The position numbers and the translations under genes are program-made. This document shows, one piece after another, positions 26,777-35,089 of a DNA stretch of 64,000 bases. The notes beneath the pieces were generated by a model. The model searched no databases, was not told where the DNA came from, and saw nothing but the letters and a program-made list of their open reading frames with translations. How positions within the stretch are numbered: the first letter of the stretch is position 1; the number at the start of each line of letters is the position of its first letter. The DNA is from CAZMPJ01 sp964568455. Lineage in GTDB: Bacteria > Margulisbacteria > WOR-1 > O2-12-FULL-45-9. The stretch is from NCBI GenBank assembly GCA_964568455.1, contig CAZMPJ010000001.1:372001-436000 (forward strand), read 5' to 3'.

Positions 26777-27897
26777 GATTGAATAATATGAGGAGAAATG
26801 TTACAATTAATATCATGAAAATTAAAGGCATTACGCTGTTTTTTGTGGTGCTTTTAACAACATCTGTCCTGGCAGTTGTTCCTACTTTTACGTCGGTAAA
26901 TCCTGGAAGTCTTCCTCAAGGCGCGATTGATGAGCTAACCATTGTTGGGACTAATTTTCAAAGTGGAATTACAGTGGAAATTAGTGGTAGTGGAGTAGTG
27001 GTTCCATCGGTTGCTTTTGAGTCCTCAACCCAGATAAAGCCCAATGTTATAGTAGCTTCGGACGCAACAGTGGGAGCCAGGGATATTTTACTTTATAATC
27101 CAGGTGAATCAGTTGTTAGGGCTTCTGGTTATTTTTCCATCACTGCTTCTGGTACAGGTCCTGCCATGAGTGTTTGGTTTAGTGGAACAAAATATACCAA
27201 TCCTAGAGCCGCAGCTGTTTATCCAACTATTACTGTTGACCCAACCTTTGAGGTTAGAATAAAATTTGAATCAACTGCGCCAGCCACGCTTTCTGCTGCC
27301 AGCTTAAATGGTAGTATTGTTACCTATACTGGTAGTTCAACCAGTGCCATTATTACCGCTTCTTCTCAAACTATTCCAGCTTCAGCTATTACTATTTTAG
27401 ATAGTGGACAAACAGCAATTGCCACTGTTTCTGTTAGTTCTCAAATAAGCAGAGGATCAATTTTTAACTTTGCGCTTGGAGCTTCTGATGCTAACGGCAA
27501 TACCAGTACTAATACTTATTTAATTTATAGTGCAACTCTTCCAGATGTGGATACTCCTTCGGATATCCCAATTACTGCTGAAGTTTCACGTACTGATAAA
27601 GTATTGGTTGTTCCTATTCAGAGTAGAATTAATGTAAAACAAACTAAGACTATTCCAGCGCAAATCCGTATCGCACCCGGAAGGTCAGTTAGGAATTTCA
27701 CTGTAGTTTTATATAATTCCAATGGAAAGGCGGTTTATAAAAAAGATTTTTCTTATGCTAATGACCAAGTTAACAAAATAAATATTAACATGGTGTTGGG
27801 TAATGACATTCCAGTTGAAACTGGTATTCACACTTTTATGGTGTTTGAAGGAGATAAAAAGATCGGCAAGGGTAAGTTGGTTTTTACTGGTTGGTAA
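26773..27897 (+). CDS. Secreted IPT-domain protein with sorting-like C-terminal domain
   Basis: Up to 374 residues. Two starts are plausible. ATG 26773 overlaps the upstream TGA and has AAGGAGG ten bases before it. ATG 26815 directly gives the signal peptide MKIKGITLFFVVLLTTSVLA and lies seven bases after a promoter-like TTGAAT-17-TACAAT. One IPT/TIG domain follows (FTSVNPGSLPQGAIDELTIV) and then Thr/Ser-rich beta segments. The last 70 residues (FTVVLYNSNGKAVYKKDF ... GKGKLVFTGW) look like a type A sorting domain. It probably works at the surface with the barrel proteins on either side; function unknown. Confidence 0.75.
   Translation: MRLNNMRRNVTINIMKIKGITLFFVVLLTTSVLAVVPTFTSVNPGSLPQGAIDELTIVGTNFQSGITVEISGSGVVVPSVAFESSTQIKPNVIVASDATVGARDILLYNPGESVVRASGYFSITASGTGPAMSVWFSGTKYTNPRAAAVYPTITVDPTFEVRIKFESTAPATLSAASLNGSIVTYTGSSTSAIITASSQTIPASAITILDSGQTAIATVSVSSQISRGSIFNFALGASDANGNTSTNTYLIYSATLPDVDTPSDIPITAEVSRTDKVLVVPIQSRINVKQTKTIPAQIRIAPGRSVRNFTVVLYNSNGKAVYKKDFSYANDQVNKININMVLGNDIPVETGIHTFMVFEGDKKIGKGKLVFTGW
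26779..26807 (+). promoter_or_regulatory. Candidate internal promoter TTGAAT-17-TACAAT
   Basis: TTGAAT (26779-26784), 17 bases, TACAAT (26802-26807), then seven bases to ATG 26815, which starts the signal peptide. If active, a leaderless mRNA for the shorter form would arise inside the longer frame. Confidence 0.45.
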
Positions 27898-27901
27898 TTA
27901 A

Positions 27902-29815
27902 ATGAAAAAATATCTGGTTGTTTTTTTAGGTTTATTGTTATTAGCCTCTCAGGCTAATGCAGTATTTTTTGCGGTTGACCCGACGAGAAATATTCCCAAT
28001 GGCAGAGTTTTAGGCCTAGGTAAAGCCTATACTGGCTTGGCCGATGATAGTGGCGCTATTTTTACTAATCCAGCAGGACTAGCTGGCGCACAAGATTGGG
28101 AAATGACATCCATGTCTGGTACATTTCTTGAAGAATATCAGTATTTATCTTTCTCTGGTTTTTATCCTACTAATTATGGTGTCTTTGGGGTGGGTTATGG
28201 CGGAACTTTTATTGGTGGGGCTTTTCAAAGTACCATTGAGGCTGGTTCTGATCCGGATGATCCTATTTACACTATTATTACTGATAATCCAATGGAGAAT
28301 AGAAACACTGCGATTATCTTAACTTATGCTAATGAAATTAAAAATGTGCCTTATTTAAAAAATTATTCATATCTTGAAGGTTTTTCTTTTGGAACCAATA
28401 TAAAATCTTTCCAAGCTTCAATTACCGGAGGTAATATTGCTGCTGGTTCTGGTACAGGTTCTGGCAGTGAGCTTGATTTGGGTCTAACTTATCAACCTAG
28501 AATAAAATGGATGAAATTTGGCGCTGTTGGTAAAAATATTCTTCCTTTTTCCATGGGCGGCAAGCTTGCTTATGGTTCTGGTCACGAAGAATCTTATCCC
28601 GCAGCCTTAAAATTTGGATCAGTATTTAATATTTTAGGAATTGAGAATTCTTTTCGTCGGCTTGGTGGTCATGAGTTGCGAGCTATGATTGATGTTGATA
28701 TGCATCCGACAATTTCTAATTATCCCATGACCTGGCATTTGGGTGCCGAGTGGAAGCCGGTTGAAATGCTTTATTTAAGAATGGGTCTTGATCAGGATGC
28801 TGGGGATGATGGCAATCAAAGTTTAGGCACTTATTCTGATATGGCTTATGGTGTAGGGCTTGATCTTGGTGGTTTTCGTTTTGATTATGCTTACCATACT
28901 TTTGCCGGAGCACCAGGCTTGACTAATAACTATTTTTCTTTAAGTTATGGCGCAGTAGCAAAACCAAAACCCAAAGAAGCGATCGTGCTTTCATCGCCAT
29001 CAGATAAGAGCATTACTTTTGAAACTACTACTTTTGTTAAGGGAACTATTCTTGATAATGATATCCGCACTTTAAATGTTAACGGCGCACCGATTAAGTT
29101 CGATTTAAAAGGTAATTTTAAGACTTTGGTTGATTTAAGAATTGGTAAAAATGCGGTTCTGATTGAAGGTAAAAATAATCGTGGTGAAGTGATTGCCAAG
29201 ACCAGGGTTAGAATTTTAAGACTGACCAGCTTCCCAGATGTTCCAGCTACTTATTGGGTAGCGCAGCCAATTTCATTACTGGCCATGTCAGATATTATTA
29301 CTGGTTACCCAAGCGGTGATTTTAAACCAGAGGGTGAAATTACCCGAGCTGAAATGTGTACACTATTGATGAAAACCGGCAATAAATATGCTACAACATC
29401 AGAAGTAGCGGCTTTAGCTAGAGAATCAATCAGTTTTGCTGATGTGTCAGCAAATTACTGGGCAGAGGTTTATATTTCTGATGCGGCAAAGCTTCGAGTG
29501 GTAAAGGGTTATCCAGATGGTTCGTTTAGACCAAAAAATAGTATTACTCGGGCCGAAGGTTTGGCCATGATTTCTCGTTTTGCCAAAGTTAGTGAAGAAG
29601 CGTATAGTAACGAGTTTGTCGACATATCTTCCAGGTATTGGGCAGCCAGAATTATTGCTGGTGCTTATCGAGCGGGCATGCTTGGCTTCTTAGCTGATGG
29701 TCCATTTCAACCTAAGAAAAATTTACTACGAGCGGAAACAGTTGAGATGTTATACAAAACGCCGTATGTGAAGAATTTATTGGAAAAAGATTTACTTGAT
29801 TGGGAGTCATATTGA
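27902..29815 (+). CDS. PorV-like outer-membrane barrel with Ig-like linker and three SLH domains
   Basis: Protein of 637 residues with the signal peptide MKKYLVVFLGLLLLASQANA. PorV-like motifs: LGLGKAYTGLADDSGAIFTN followed by PAGLAG. The barrel runs to about residue 355. An extra Ig-like module follows (LSSPSDKSITFETTTFVKG ... GKNAVLIEGKNNRGEVI), similar to glucodextranase-B-type domains. Three SLH domains end the protein (TGYPSGDFKP with ITRAEMC; KGYPDGSFRP with ITRAEGL; LLRAETV). Largest of the three barrel/SLH fusions here. It ends just before a palindromic repeat. Confidence 0.85.
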   Translation: MKKYLVVFLGLLLLASQANAVFFAVDPTRNIPNGRVLGLGKAYTGLADDSGAIFTNPAGLAGAQDWEMTSMSGTFLEEYQYLSFSGFYPTNYGVFGVGYGGTFIGGAFQSTIEAGSDPDDPIYTIITDNPMENRNTAIILTYANEIKNVPYLKNYSYLEGFSFGTNIKSFQASITGGNIAAGSGTGSGSELDLGLTYQPRIKWMKFGAVGKNILPFSMGGKLAYGSGHEESYPAALKFGSVFNILGIENSFRRLGGHELRAMIDVDMHPTISNYPMTWHLGAEWKPVEMLYLRMGLDQDAGDDGNQSLGTYSDMAYGVGLDLGGFRFDYAYHTFAGAPGLTNNYFSLSYGAVAKPKPKEAIVLSSPSDKSITFETTTFVKGTILDNDIRTLNVNGAPIKFDLKGNFKTLVDLRIGKNAVLIEGKNNRGEVIAKTRVRILRLTSFPDVPATYWVAQPISLLAMSDIITGYPSGDFKPEGEITRAEMCTLLMKTGNKYATTSEVAALARESISFADVSANYWAEVYISDAAKLRVVKGYPDGSFRPKNSITRAEGLAMISRFAKVSEEAYSNEFVDISSRYWAARIIAGAYRAGMLGFLADGPFQPKKNLLRAETVEMLYKTPYVKNLLEKDLLDWESY

Positions 29816-29940
29816 AGAAATGACGAATTTATCAATGACGAATGACGAAAGAATGATCAATTTTAAAATGATTAAATTGAGAATTGGATTATTGGAATTT
29901 ATTTCGTCATTCGAATTTCGTCATTGAATAATTAAAAAGA
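29816..29940 (+). repeat. Palindromic dispersed element, copy D
   Basis: Left arm with AATGACGAATGACGAAAG (within 29834-29852) and right arm with TTTCGTCATTCGAATTTCG and a further TCATT (about 29902-29925) are imperfect inverted repeats. The centre is AT-rich and lacks the GAA/TTC hairpins of the other copies. It fills the gap between two surface genes; GGGAGG for the next gene follows at 29945. Confidence 0.65.
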
Positions 29941-29958
29941 AAAAGGGAGGATACGAAG

Positions 29959-31929
29959 ATGTTAAAAAGAATATTGATTGGTTTGATTTTAGGTTTGGTG
30001 GTGGTTTCGGTTTCCTGGGCGGTGGTGCCAGAACATTTTAATGTTCAAGGTCGATTAGGTGATGAGAATGGTCCGCTTGCTGAAAGAGAGGTTCTAATTA
30101 CGCAATCAACTGATAAAGTTGTGCTTGGTCAAGCAACAACAGATAGTAATGGTGTTTTTAATGCTCAAGTAGATGCAACAATAATATCAGCTGACTTAGT
30201 TAATTTTCCTGAAACATTAGAAATTGATATTTACATTGATGATACTAATGGAAACCCATTAGTGGACAATCAAGCCATTAAATCAGTGCCTTATTCATTT
30301 TTAGCGGAAAATTTGACACCTGGGGATAAAACTATTAATGGAACATTGACTGTTACTGGTGATTTGAATGTTGAAGGTGATACTAATCTGGGAGGCAAGA
30401 CCACGGTTAATGATATCGATATTCTGGGGGATATTTACCAAAATGGACAACCATTTACACCGGGAGAAGTAGCAGGGGATTTTGTTAAAAAGAGTGGAGA
30501 TACGATGACTGGAACGTTGAAAATTGGCGAAAATCAACCATTTCCTTCAACTGCATTGCAAATAAAAGCAGCAGATAAAGGCGTTGATGGTTTTGGTAAC
30601 AATATTGGACTTCAAGGATTAAGTTATAAAATAGGAGTGAAGGGAGTCCTAGTTGGTGGAAATAATGTTGAAGAAGCTGTTGGTTATTTGGGAAGAAAAC
30701 ATGAAGATAATGGCATTTCATATTATTATGGTGTAGAAGGTGAAGTTGCTAATTTAACAAAAGGAAAAGGTTATGGTGTGTATGGATTTGCTTCTGGTGT
30801 AGCTGCAAGAGCCGGGGTTTTGGGAAAACTAGATTCCGATAAGTCAAAAGGAAGCGCTGGTGTGGTTGGAACAGTTGGTGAACCAGTAAACGATGATTAC
30901 CCAAGCTATTATAGTTCTGGCGTTTTTGGTTATAACAAGGATGGATATGGAGTTTCTGGAAAAGGTAAAATAGGAGCCTATTTTGAATCCAATTCAAAAT
31001 TACAAGGTCTAAAAGCAATAAATAATAAGTTTGATTGGGATAACCCCTTTACTTCTTCTGGTGTGCAGGGGGAAGGTGGACTTGGTGTATTAGGAATTTC
31101 AAATAAAGGTGTCATTGGTGTTGTGGGTTTATTAAATGAAAAAGCAGAAGAACTAACCAAAAAGAAAGGCGTAAAAGGACTTGCTGTTAAAGCTGGGGTT
31201 TTTGGTGGATCTGATGCTGCTTATGCAGGGGTTTATGGGATTGGTAAACCAGGGGTTATTGGAGAATCAAAGCAAGCTAGTGGAACTGGCGTTAAGGGAC
31301 ACGCAACCTTGAATATTAGTGGGTTTCCTAAGGTATCTAAGGGTGTAAGTGGTACATTGAGTCAAGGTATAGCTACTCAAGGAGATGTTACTCCTTTTTG
31401 TGAGGGAGTTTTAGCAACAAGAGGAATAGATGATCGTGGTGAAGAATATATTGCGGGTGTTTATGGAATGGTTAATGACAAATTGGCAAAAGACTTTGCT
31501 CTTTTTCGCTATGGTGGTTATTTTATGGGTGGAAATATTGGTGTATATAGTGAAGGAACCCAGCATGGGATTTTAGCTAAAAGTTATAGTGGAAGTGGAG
31601 TGAGGGGGGAAAGCACTAAATTTCATGGTGTTATAGGTGTTGGAGGTGGAGTGCAAAATGCGGGTGTTTATGGAAACAATCCAGATAAAGGTGGAGCAGG
31701 AGTTCAAGGATTTAGTAGTCATGGTACCGGAGTAAGAGGATCGACCTCTGATGGTTTAGCGGGTGAATTTATAGGAGATGTTAAAATTACAGGGCAATTA
31801 ATTTCCTCAACCATTCAAGATTTAGTAGCCGAAAACCAGCAATTAAAAAGCAAAGTAGCGGCTTTGGAAGTGAAACTGGATGAATTTATGGCAGCTTATC
31901 AGAGGGAAAGAGAAATTGCCAGCAGATAG
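29959..31929 (+). CDS. Large secreted fibre-like protein with C-terminal coiled coil
   Basis: Protein of 656 residues; ATG with GGGAGG eight bases upstream. The signal peptide is LIGLILGLVVVSVSWA. The first domain (FNVQGRLGDENGPLAEREVL ... KSVPYSFLAENL) is paralogous to that of the 23113 gene. A beta-rich linker (TINGTLTVTGDLNVEGDTN) follows, then many repeats of the type GVYG, GVRG, GVIGV and AGVFGG. The end is a coiled coil (LVAENQQLKSKVAALEVKL) like the trimerising tails of phage or bacterial fibres. Probably a trimeric surface fibre; binding target unknown. Confidence 0.75.
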   Translation: MLKRILIGLILGLVVVSVSWAVVPEHFNVQGRLGDENGPLAEREVLITQSTDKVVLGQATTDSNGVFNAQVDATIISADLVNFPETLEIDIYIDDTNGNPLVDNQAIKSVPYSFLAENLTPGDKTINGTLTVTGDLNVEGDTNLGGKTTVNDIDILGDIYQNGQPFTPGEVAGDFVKKSGDTMTGTLKIGENQPFPSTALQIKAADKGVDGFGNNIGLQGLSYKIGVKGVLVGGNNVEEAVGYLGRKHEDNGISYYYGVEGEVANLTKGKGYGVYGFASGVAARAGVLGKLDSDKSKGSAGVVGTVGEPVNDDYPSYYSSGVFGYNKDGYGVSGKGKIGAYFESNSKLQGLKAINNKFDWDNPFTSSGVQGEGGLGVLGISNKGVIGVVGLLNEKAEELTKKKGVKGLAVKAGVFGGSDAAYAGVYGIGKPGVIGESKQASGTGVKGHATLNISGFPKVSKGVSGTLSQGIATQGDVTPFCEGVLATRGIDDRGEEYIAGVYGMVNDKLAKDFALFRYGGYFMGGNIGVYSEGTQHGILAKSYSGSGVRGESTKFHGVIGVGGGVQNAGVYGNNPDKGGAGVQGFSSHGTGVRGSTSDGLAGEFIGDVKITGQLISSTIQDLVAENQQLKSKVAALEVKLDEFMAAYQREREIASR

Positions 31930-31960
31930 ATAAATGAAAAAACTTTTCGCTTTAAGAAAT

Positions 31961-32013
31961 AAATGCCTAATGAAGAATGCCGAATGCCTAATGAAGGAAT
32001 CGCCTTCGGCGAT
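31961..32013 (+). repeat. Palindromic element copy B, left 53-bp direct repeat
   Basis: Two AATGCCTAATGA units plus the hairpin ATCGCC-TTC-GGCGAT. It is identical over 53 bases to 32427-32479 on the other side of the four-helix-bundle gene. The sequence GTTATTATATG follows, and its ATG starts that gene. Confidence 0.9.
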
Positions 32014-32021
32014 GTTATTAT

Positions 32022-32390
32022 ATGAAAAAAAATATTGATATACATGATAGATTATTGAAGTTTGCCATAAGAATAGTGTGTTTTGTTAAAATATTGGCGA
32101 AAAATCCTGAAAATAGAGGCATTGCTAATCAATTGGTCAGGTCTGGTACATCGGTTGGTGCCAATATGCAGGAAGCGGATGCGGCTTCTTCGAAAAGAGA
32201 TTTTATTAATAAGGTGAATATTTCAAAAAAGGAAATACAAGAAACAAATTATTGGTTTAAGGTTGTTAAGGGTGCGGAATTGATTAATAATAAAAATAAT
32301 CAGGCCGAATTAAATAGTTTATTATCGGAGAGTGAAGAATTGAAAAAGATTGTTGGAGCGATTTTATTTAGAGCTAAGGAAAACAAGTGA
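32022..32390 (+). CDS. Four-helix-bundle protein (23S rRNA intervening-sequence protein family)
   Basis: Protein of 122 residues of the S23/IVS four-helix-bundle family, known from insertions in 23S rRNA genes and structurally related to the Avd accessory proteins of diversity-generating retroelements. The signature QLVRSGTSVGANMQEA and SSKRDFINKVNISKKEIQET are clear. Here it stands alone, not in an rRNA, between two identical 53-bp copies of a palindromic repeat. The start codon lies nine bases after the repeat hairpin, without a Shine-Dalgarno site. The biochemical role of the family is not settled; nucleic-acid binding is likely. Confidence 0.9.
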   Translation: MKKNIDIHDRLLKFAIRIVCFVKILAKNPENRGIANQLVRSGTSVGANMQEADAASSKRDFINKVNISKKEIQETNYWFKVVKGAELINNKNNQAELNSLLSESEELKKIVGAILFRAKENK

Positions 32391-32399
32391 TAGATAAAA

Positions 32400-32550
32400 A
32401 ATGCCTAATGAGGAATATCAGAGAGAAAATGCCTAATGAAGAATGCCGAATGCCTAATGAAGGAATCGCCTTCGGCGATACTATAATAATGTGCCGAGCG
32501 AAGTCGAGGCACACATTAGTTAGGCATTTATCATTAGGCATTAGGCATTG
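32400..32550 (+). repeat. Palindromic element copy C, complete, overlapping the next gene's 5' end
   Basis: Three AATGCCTAATGA units (32400-32411, 32428-32439, 32449-32460), the hairpin ATCGCC-TTC-GGCGAT (ending 32479), TATAATAATG (32482-32491), a second stem GTGCC/GGCAC around GAGCGAAGTCGA, and an inverted arm with TCATTAGGCATT (32531-32542). It includes 32427-32479, identical to copy B. The ATG at 32489 inside it is the best start for the secreted protein that follows. Confidence 0.88.
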
Positions 32551-33814
32551 TATCTACATCTTTCTTGTTTTCTGTTTCTTGCTTCTTTCCTCTGCATCAA
32601 CTTTTGCAGCCGATCTTCACGCTTACCCCAGCTCCGGTGGGCAAAGTTCGCCTGGTTTTATCGACAATAAAGCCGAGCCAGCGATTGGGGTTATTGTTGG
32701 GCCAGATGGGACCAAAGCGGAATTGGGTGGGATTTATACTTTTGGGCCTGGTGGAAAACCAGGAGATTTTGAAATTGTTGATGATGAAGGCCCGCAGATT
32801 GTTGCGATTCCGGTTGTAATTGAAAAAGTGGATGAGATTGGTGGAGACGGTATTGATGATTCGATTAAGCTTACTTGGGAAGAACCCGATAACCTGCCTC
32901 CAGGTGTTACCCTTGCTCCTCTGATGCTAATTGGTGATGGCACTGGATTATATACTGATACTCTTAGCGTCGATAATATTATTGTTTATGACCAAGATAA
33001 TCCAGGCCCATTTGATTATGATCAGGATAAAGGTAAATGGCTGGTTATGTCTGATGATGCTGATGTTGCCACCATTATAAATGTTGATATAGATGATTCT
33101 AATGTTGATAATGGGGAAATAATTTTGCTTGGTCAGGCTAATGGACAAGGCATACCAGACAAAGCTTATTACAGTGAATTTTATATTAAATTATTATTGG
33201 TTCAAGGGGATGGGATGCCGGATTTTGACAATCCTAATTTCCAAACTTCTTTTGCTAATGCAAATTGTGTGGGGAAAGCCGATTATACTTTTGGAACAGG
33301 AAATAATTTCTTTACTTACCCGTTTGTTAATACTCAAGATATAAATGATGTTTTTGGAGTGACTGGATATGCACCTTTAAGTAAGATATTAGATTATTCA
33401 AAAGGCAATGATAATTTTAATGCTTCTACTTTAATTAATGGCCAGTGGGATAATCCTTTGGTGCTTGAGTTGGGTAAGGGGTATATTTTTTATAATTTTG
33501 GATCCGAAGTATTGACTACCTTGGTTGGCGACGTGAAAACTGCAGATCAGCCATTTGCAAAGTCAATTACCGCAGGGAACAACTTTGTGGGCTTACCTCT
33601 GCCTGCTAAAAGAACTTTAGGTCAGGCTTTTACAGATCAGCCATTAAGTCTTGATAAGTTTTTGAATTACCAAAAAGCAACAGATAATTTTCAGTCAATA
33701 AATTGTTCTACTAATACTGTTTTTGATGATCCTGATTATGAAGTTAGCCCTTTTAAAGGGTATCTGTATTATAAATTTAATGGGGATTTTCAATGGTCTC
33801 CGCCAGATCAATAA
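32489..33814 (+). CDS. Secreted protein of unknown function with repeat-derived N-terminus
   Basis: About 441 residues from ATG 32489. The frame is open further upstream to 32387, but that part is only translated repeat (MPNEECRMPNEG). Even from 32489 the first 20 or so residues come from the palindromic element; the hydrophobic signal core IYIFLVFCFLLLSSASTFA follows at once. The mature protein has acidic Asp/Gly-rich segments and then two domains of the kind NNFFTYPFVNTQDINDV and NNFVGLPLPAKRTLGQA, resembling self-consistent beta domains of surface proteins. It is followed by another secreted protein with AAAGGAGG. No enzyme motif recognised. Confidence 0.7.
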   Translation: MCRAKSRHTLVRHLSLGIRHCIYIFLVFCFLLLSSASTFAADLHAYPSSGGQSSPGFIDNKAEPAIGVIVGPDGTKAELGGIYTFGPGGKPGDFEIVDDEGPQIVAIPVVIEKVDEIGGDGIDDSIKLTWEEPDNLPPGVTLAPLMLIGDGTGLYTDTLSVDNIIVYDQDNPGPFDYDQDKGKWLVMSDDADVATIINVDIDDSNVDNGEIILLGQANGQGIPDKAYYSEFYIKLLLVQGDGMPDFDNPNFQTSFANANCVGKADYTFGTGNNFFTYPFVNTQDINDVFGVTGYAPLSKILDYSKGNDNFNASTLINGQWDNPLVLELGKGYIFYNFGSEVLTTLVGDVKTADQPFAKSITAGNNFVGLPLPAKRTLGQAFTDQPLSLDKFLNYQKATDNFQSINCSTNTVFDDPDYEVSPFKGYLYYKFNGDFQWSPPDQ

Positions 33815-33829
33815 AGGAGGAATTTTGTT

Positions 33830-35077
33830 ATGAGAAGAATTTTTAGGAATCAAAGGTTCAGAGTAATCTTTATAATGGTTAGCTTGTTATTTATGTGTAC
33901 CTCTGTTTATGCTATTGATACAAATGGACAAATTATTATTAATAGTATTGATGGAGAAACCCCTAATATAGCACCACCGGGTCTTCCTACAAATATGCTT
34001 TTTATTCTTGATAATAACAAATATAATCCAACACAGAATGCTGGTAATATAGCTCCTGCGCTGATTACACCGCAGATGTATCAAGGTGATTATACCTATG
34101 ATTTCAATGTTGTTGGCACGGTAAATATGCTAGTAAAAAAAGTAAACACATATGGGAGAACTAATGTTGGTAAAAACAAGAATAAGGTAGGACTACCGAT
34201 TGAATCGATGTATATTCCTGGAGGAGGAAACTACAAAGCTTTTATCGTAGATCATATTGATAAATATTATAATATGGAAGCTCCTCCCGCTCCACCGATT
34301 GTTGGCGAACACGAAGGTTATGATCCTGATTTAAGGCCATTGTTACGGGTTGCGATTAACAATTATAGTCACCCTAATCATGAATTATCTGCTCCCAACT
34401 ATCGTTATGAGGTTTATGACAAAGCTGTTCCAGGGAATTTAATTGATAGTGCTGAGATAAATGCTACTGAATGGCGACCGGATGAGACCTTATTTGATCC
34501 TATTCAAGCACCCAAGATCTTTGTTTTTAAAGTTAGTGCCCATAACTGGTATGGTTTTAGTGATCCCGTAACACAGATTGAAGTTGATGTGCCTGCTTTA
34601 GAGGGTGGTGTTGCTCAAATTGATCCCGGGACTATAACTCTTAGCAACGGCATAAATTTCATTTCCATGCCGTTTAATAGGAAAGCTGATGGGACGATTG
34701 AGTGGTTTGCGTATGATGGGGCAGCTCCTAATCCACCTATTAATGTGAATGGTACTAATAAAATAGAAACCCCAAGAGATTTGATAAAGATTATTAATGA
34801 ATTTGCAAAACCAAATGCAAATGGACAAAATGTTGTTTCTACTTTTGGCAGATGGGTACAAGAGGGCCAAGGTAGCAGTGATAAAGGAAAGTTAATTCCA
34901 GATGCTGGTGGAATAATTAAAAATATAGATGCAATTGCTAATGATGCTAATGATCCAAATGGGGTTTTAGATAAACCTGCTTTATTGCGATCAGAAGAAG
35001 GTTATCAGGTTTATATTAGTGGATTAACAGTGGATACTATTGAATTTAAAATTTATCCTAATCTAATTCAACCGTAA
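33830..35077 (+). CDS. Secreted protein of unknown function
   Basis: Protein of 415 residues with the signal peptide VIFIMVSLLFMCTSVYA after a basic start (MRRIFRNQRFR). AAAGGAGG (33813-33820) lies nine bases before the ATG. A fibronectin-like middle (PDLRPLLRVAINNYSHPNHE ... VFKVSAHNWYGFSDPVTQIE) is followed by a C-terminal domain with NGINFISMPFNRKADG, similar to the domains of its upstream neighbour. The pair probably works together at the cell surface. It ends 12 bases from the convergent MopE-like gene. Confidence 0.7.
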   Translation: MRRIFRNQRFRVIFIMVSLLFMCTSVYAIDTNGQIIINSIDGETPNIAPPGLPTNMLFILDNNKYNPTQNAGNIAPALITPQMYQGDYTYDFNVVGTVNMLVKKVNTYGRTNVGKNKNKVGLPIESMYIPGGGNYKAFIVDHIDKYYNMEAPPAPPIVGEHEGYDPDLRPLLRVAINNYSHPNHELSAPNYRYEVYDKAVPGNLIDSAEINATEWRPDETLFDPIQAPKIFVFKVSAHNWYGFSDPVTQIEVDVPALEGGVAQIDPGTITLSNGINFISMPFNRKADGTIEWFAYDGAAPNPPINVNGTNKIETPRDLIKIINEFAKPNANGQNVVSTFGRWVQEGQGSSDKGKLIPDAGGIIKNIDAIANDANDPNGVLDKPALLRSEEGYQVYISGLTVDTIEFKIYPNLIQP

Positions 35078-35089
35078 TAATAAAATTAT

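Noticed and set aside
32022..32390. Avd-like component of a diversity-generating retroelement
   Set aside because: The family is related, but no reverse transcriptase and no variable/template repeat pair is present nearby. The flanking repeats are identical palindromic elements without adenine-specific differences.
32387..32488. N-terminal extension of the secreted protein at 32489
   Set aside because: The extension is only translated repeat units with no Shine-Dalgarno site and would put 35 hydrophilic residues before the signal peptide.
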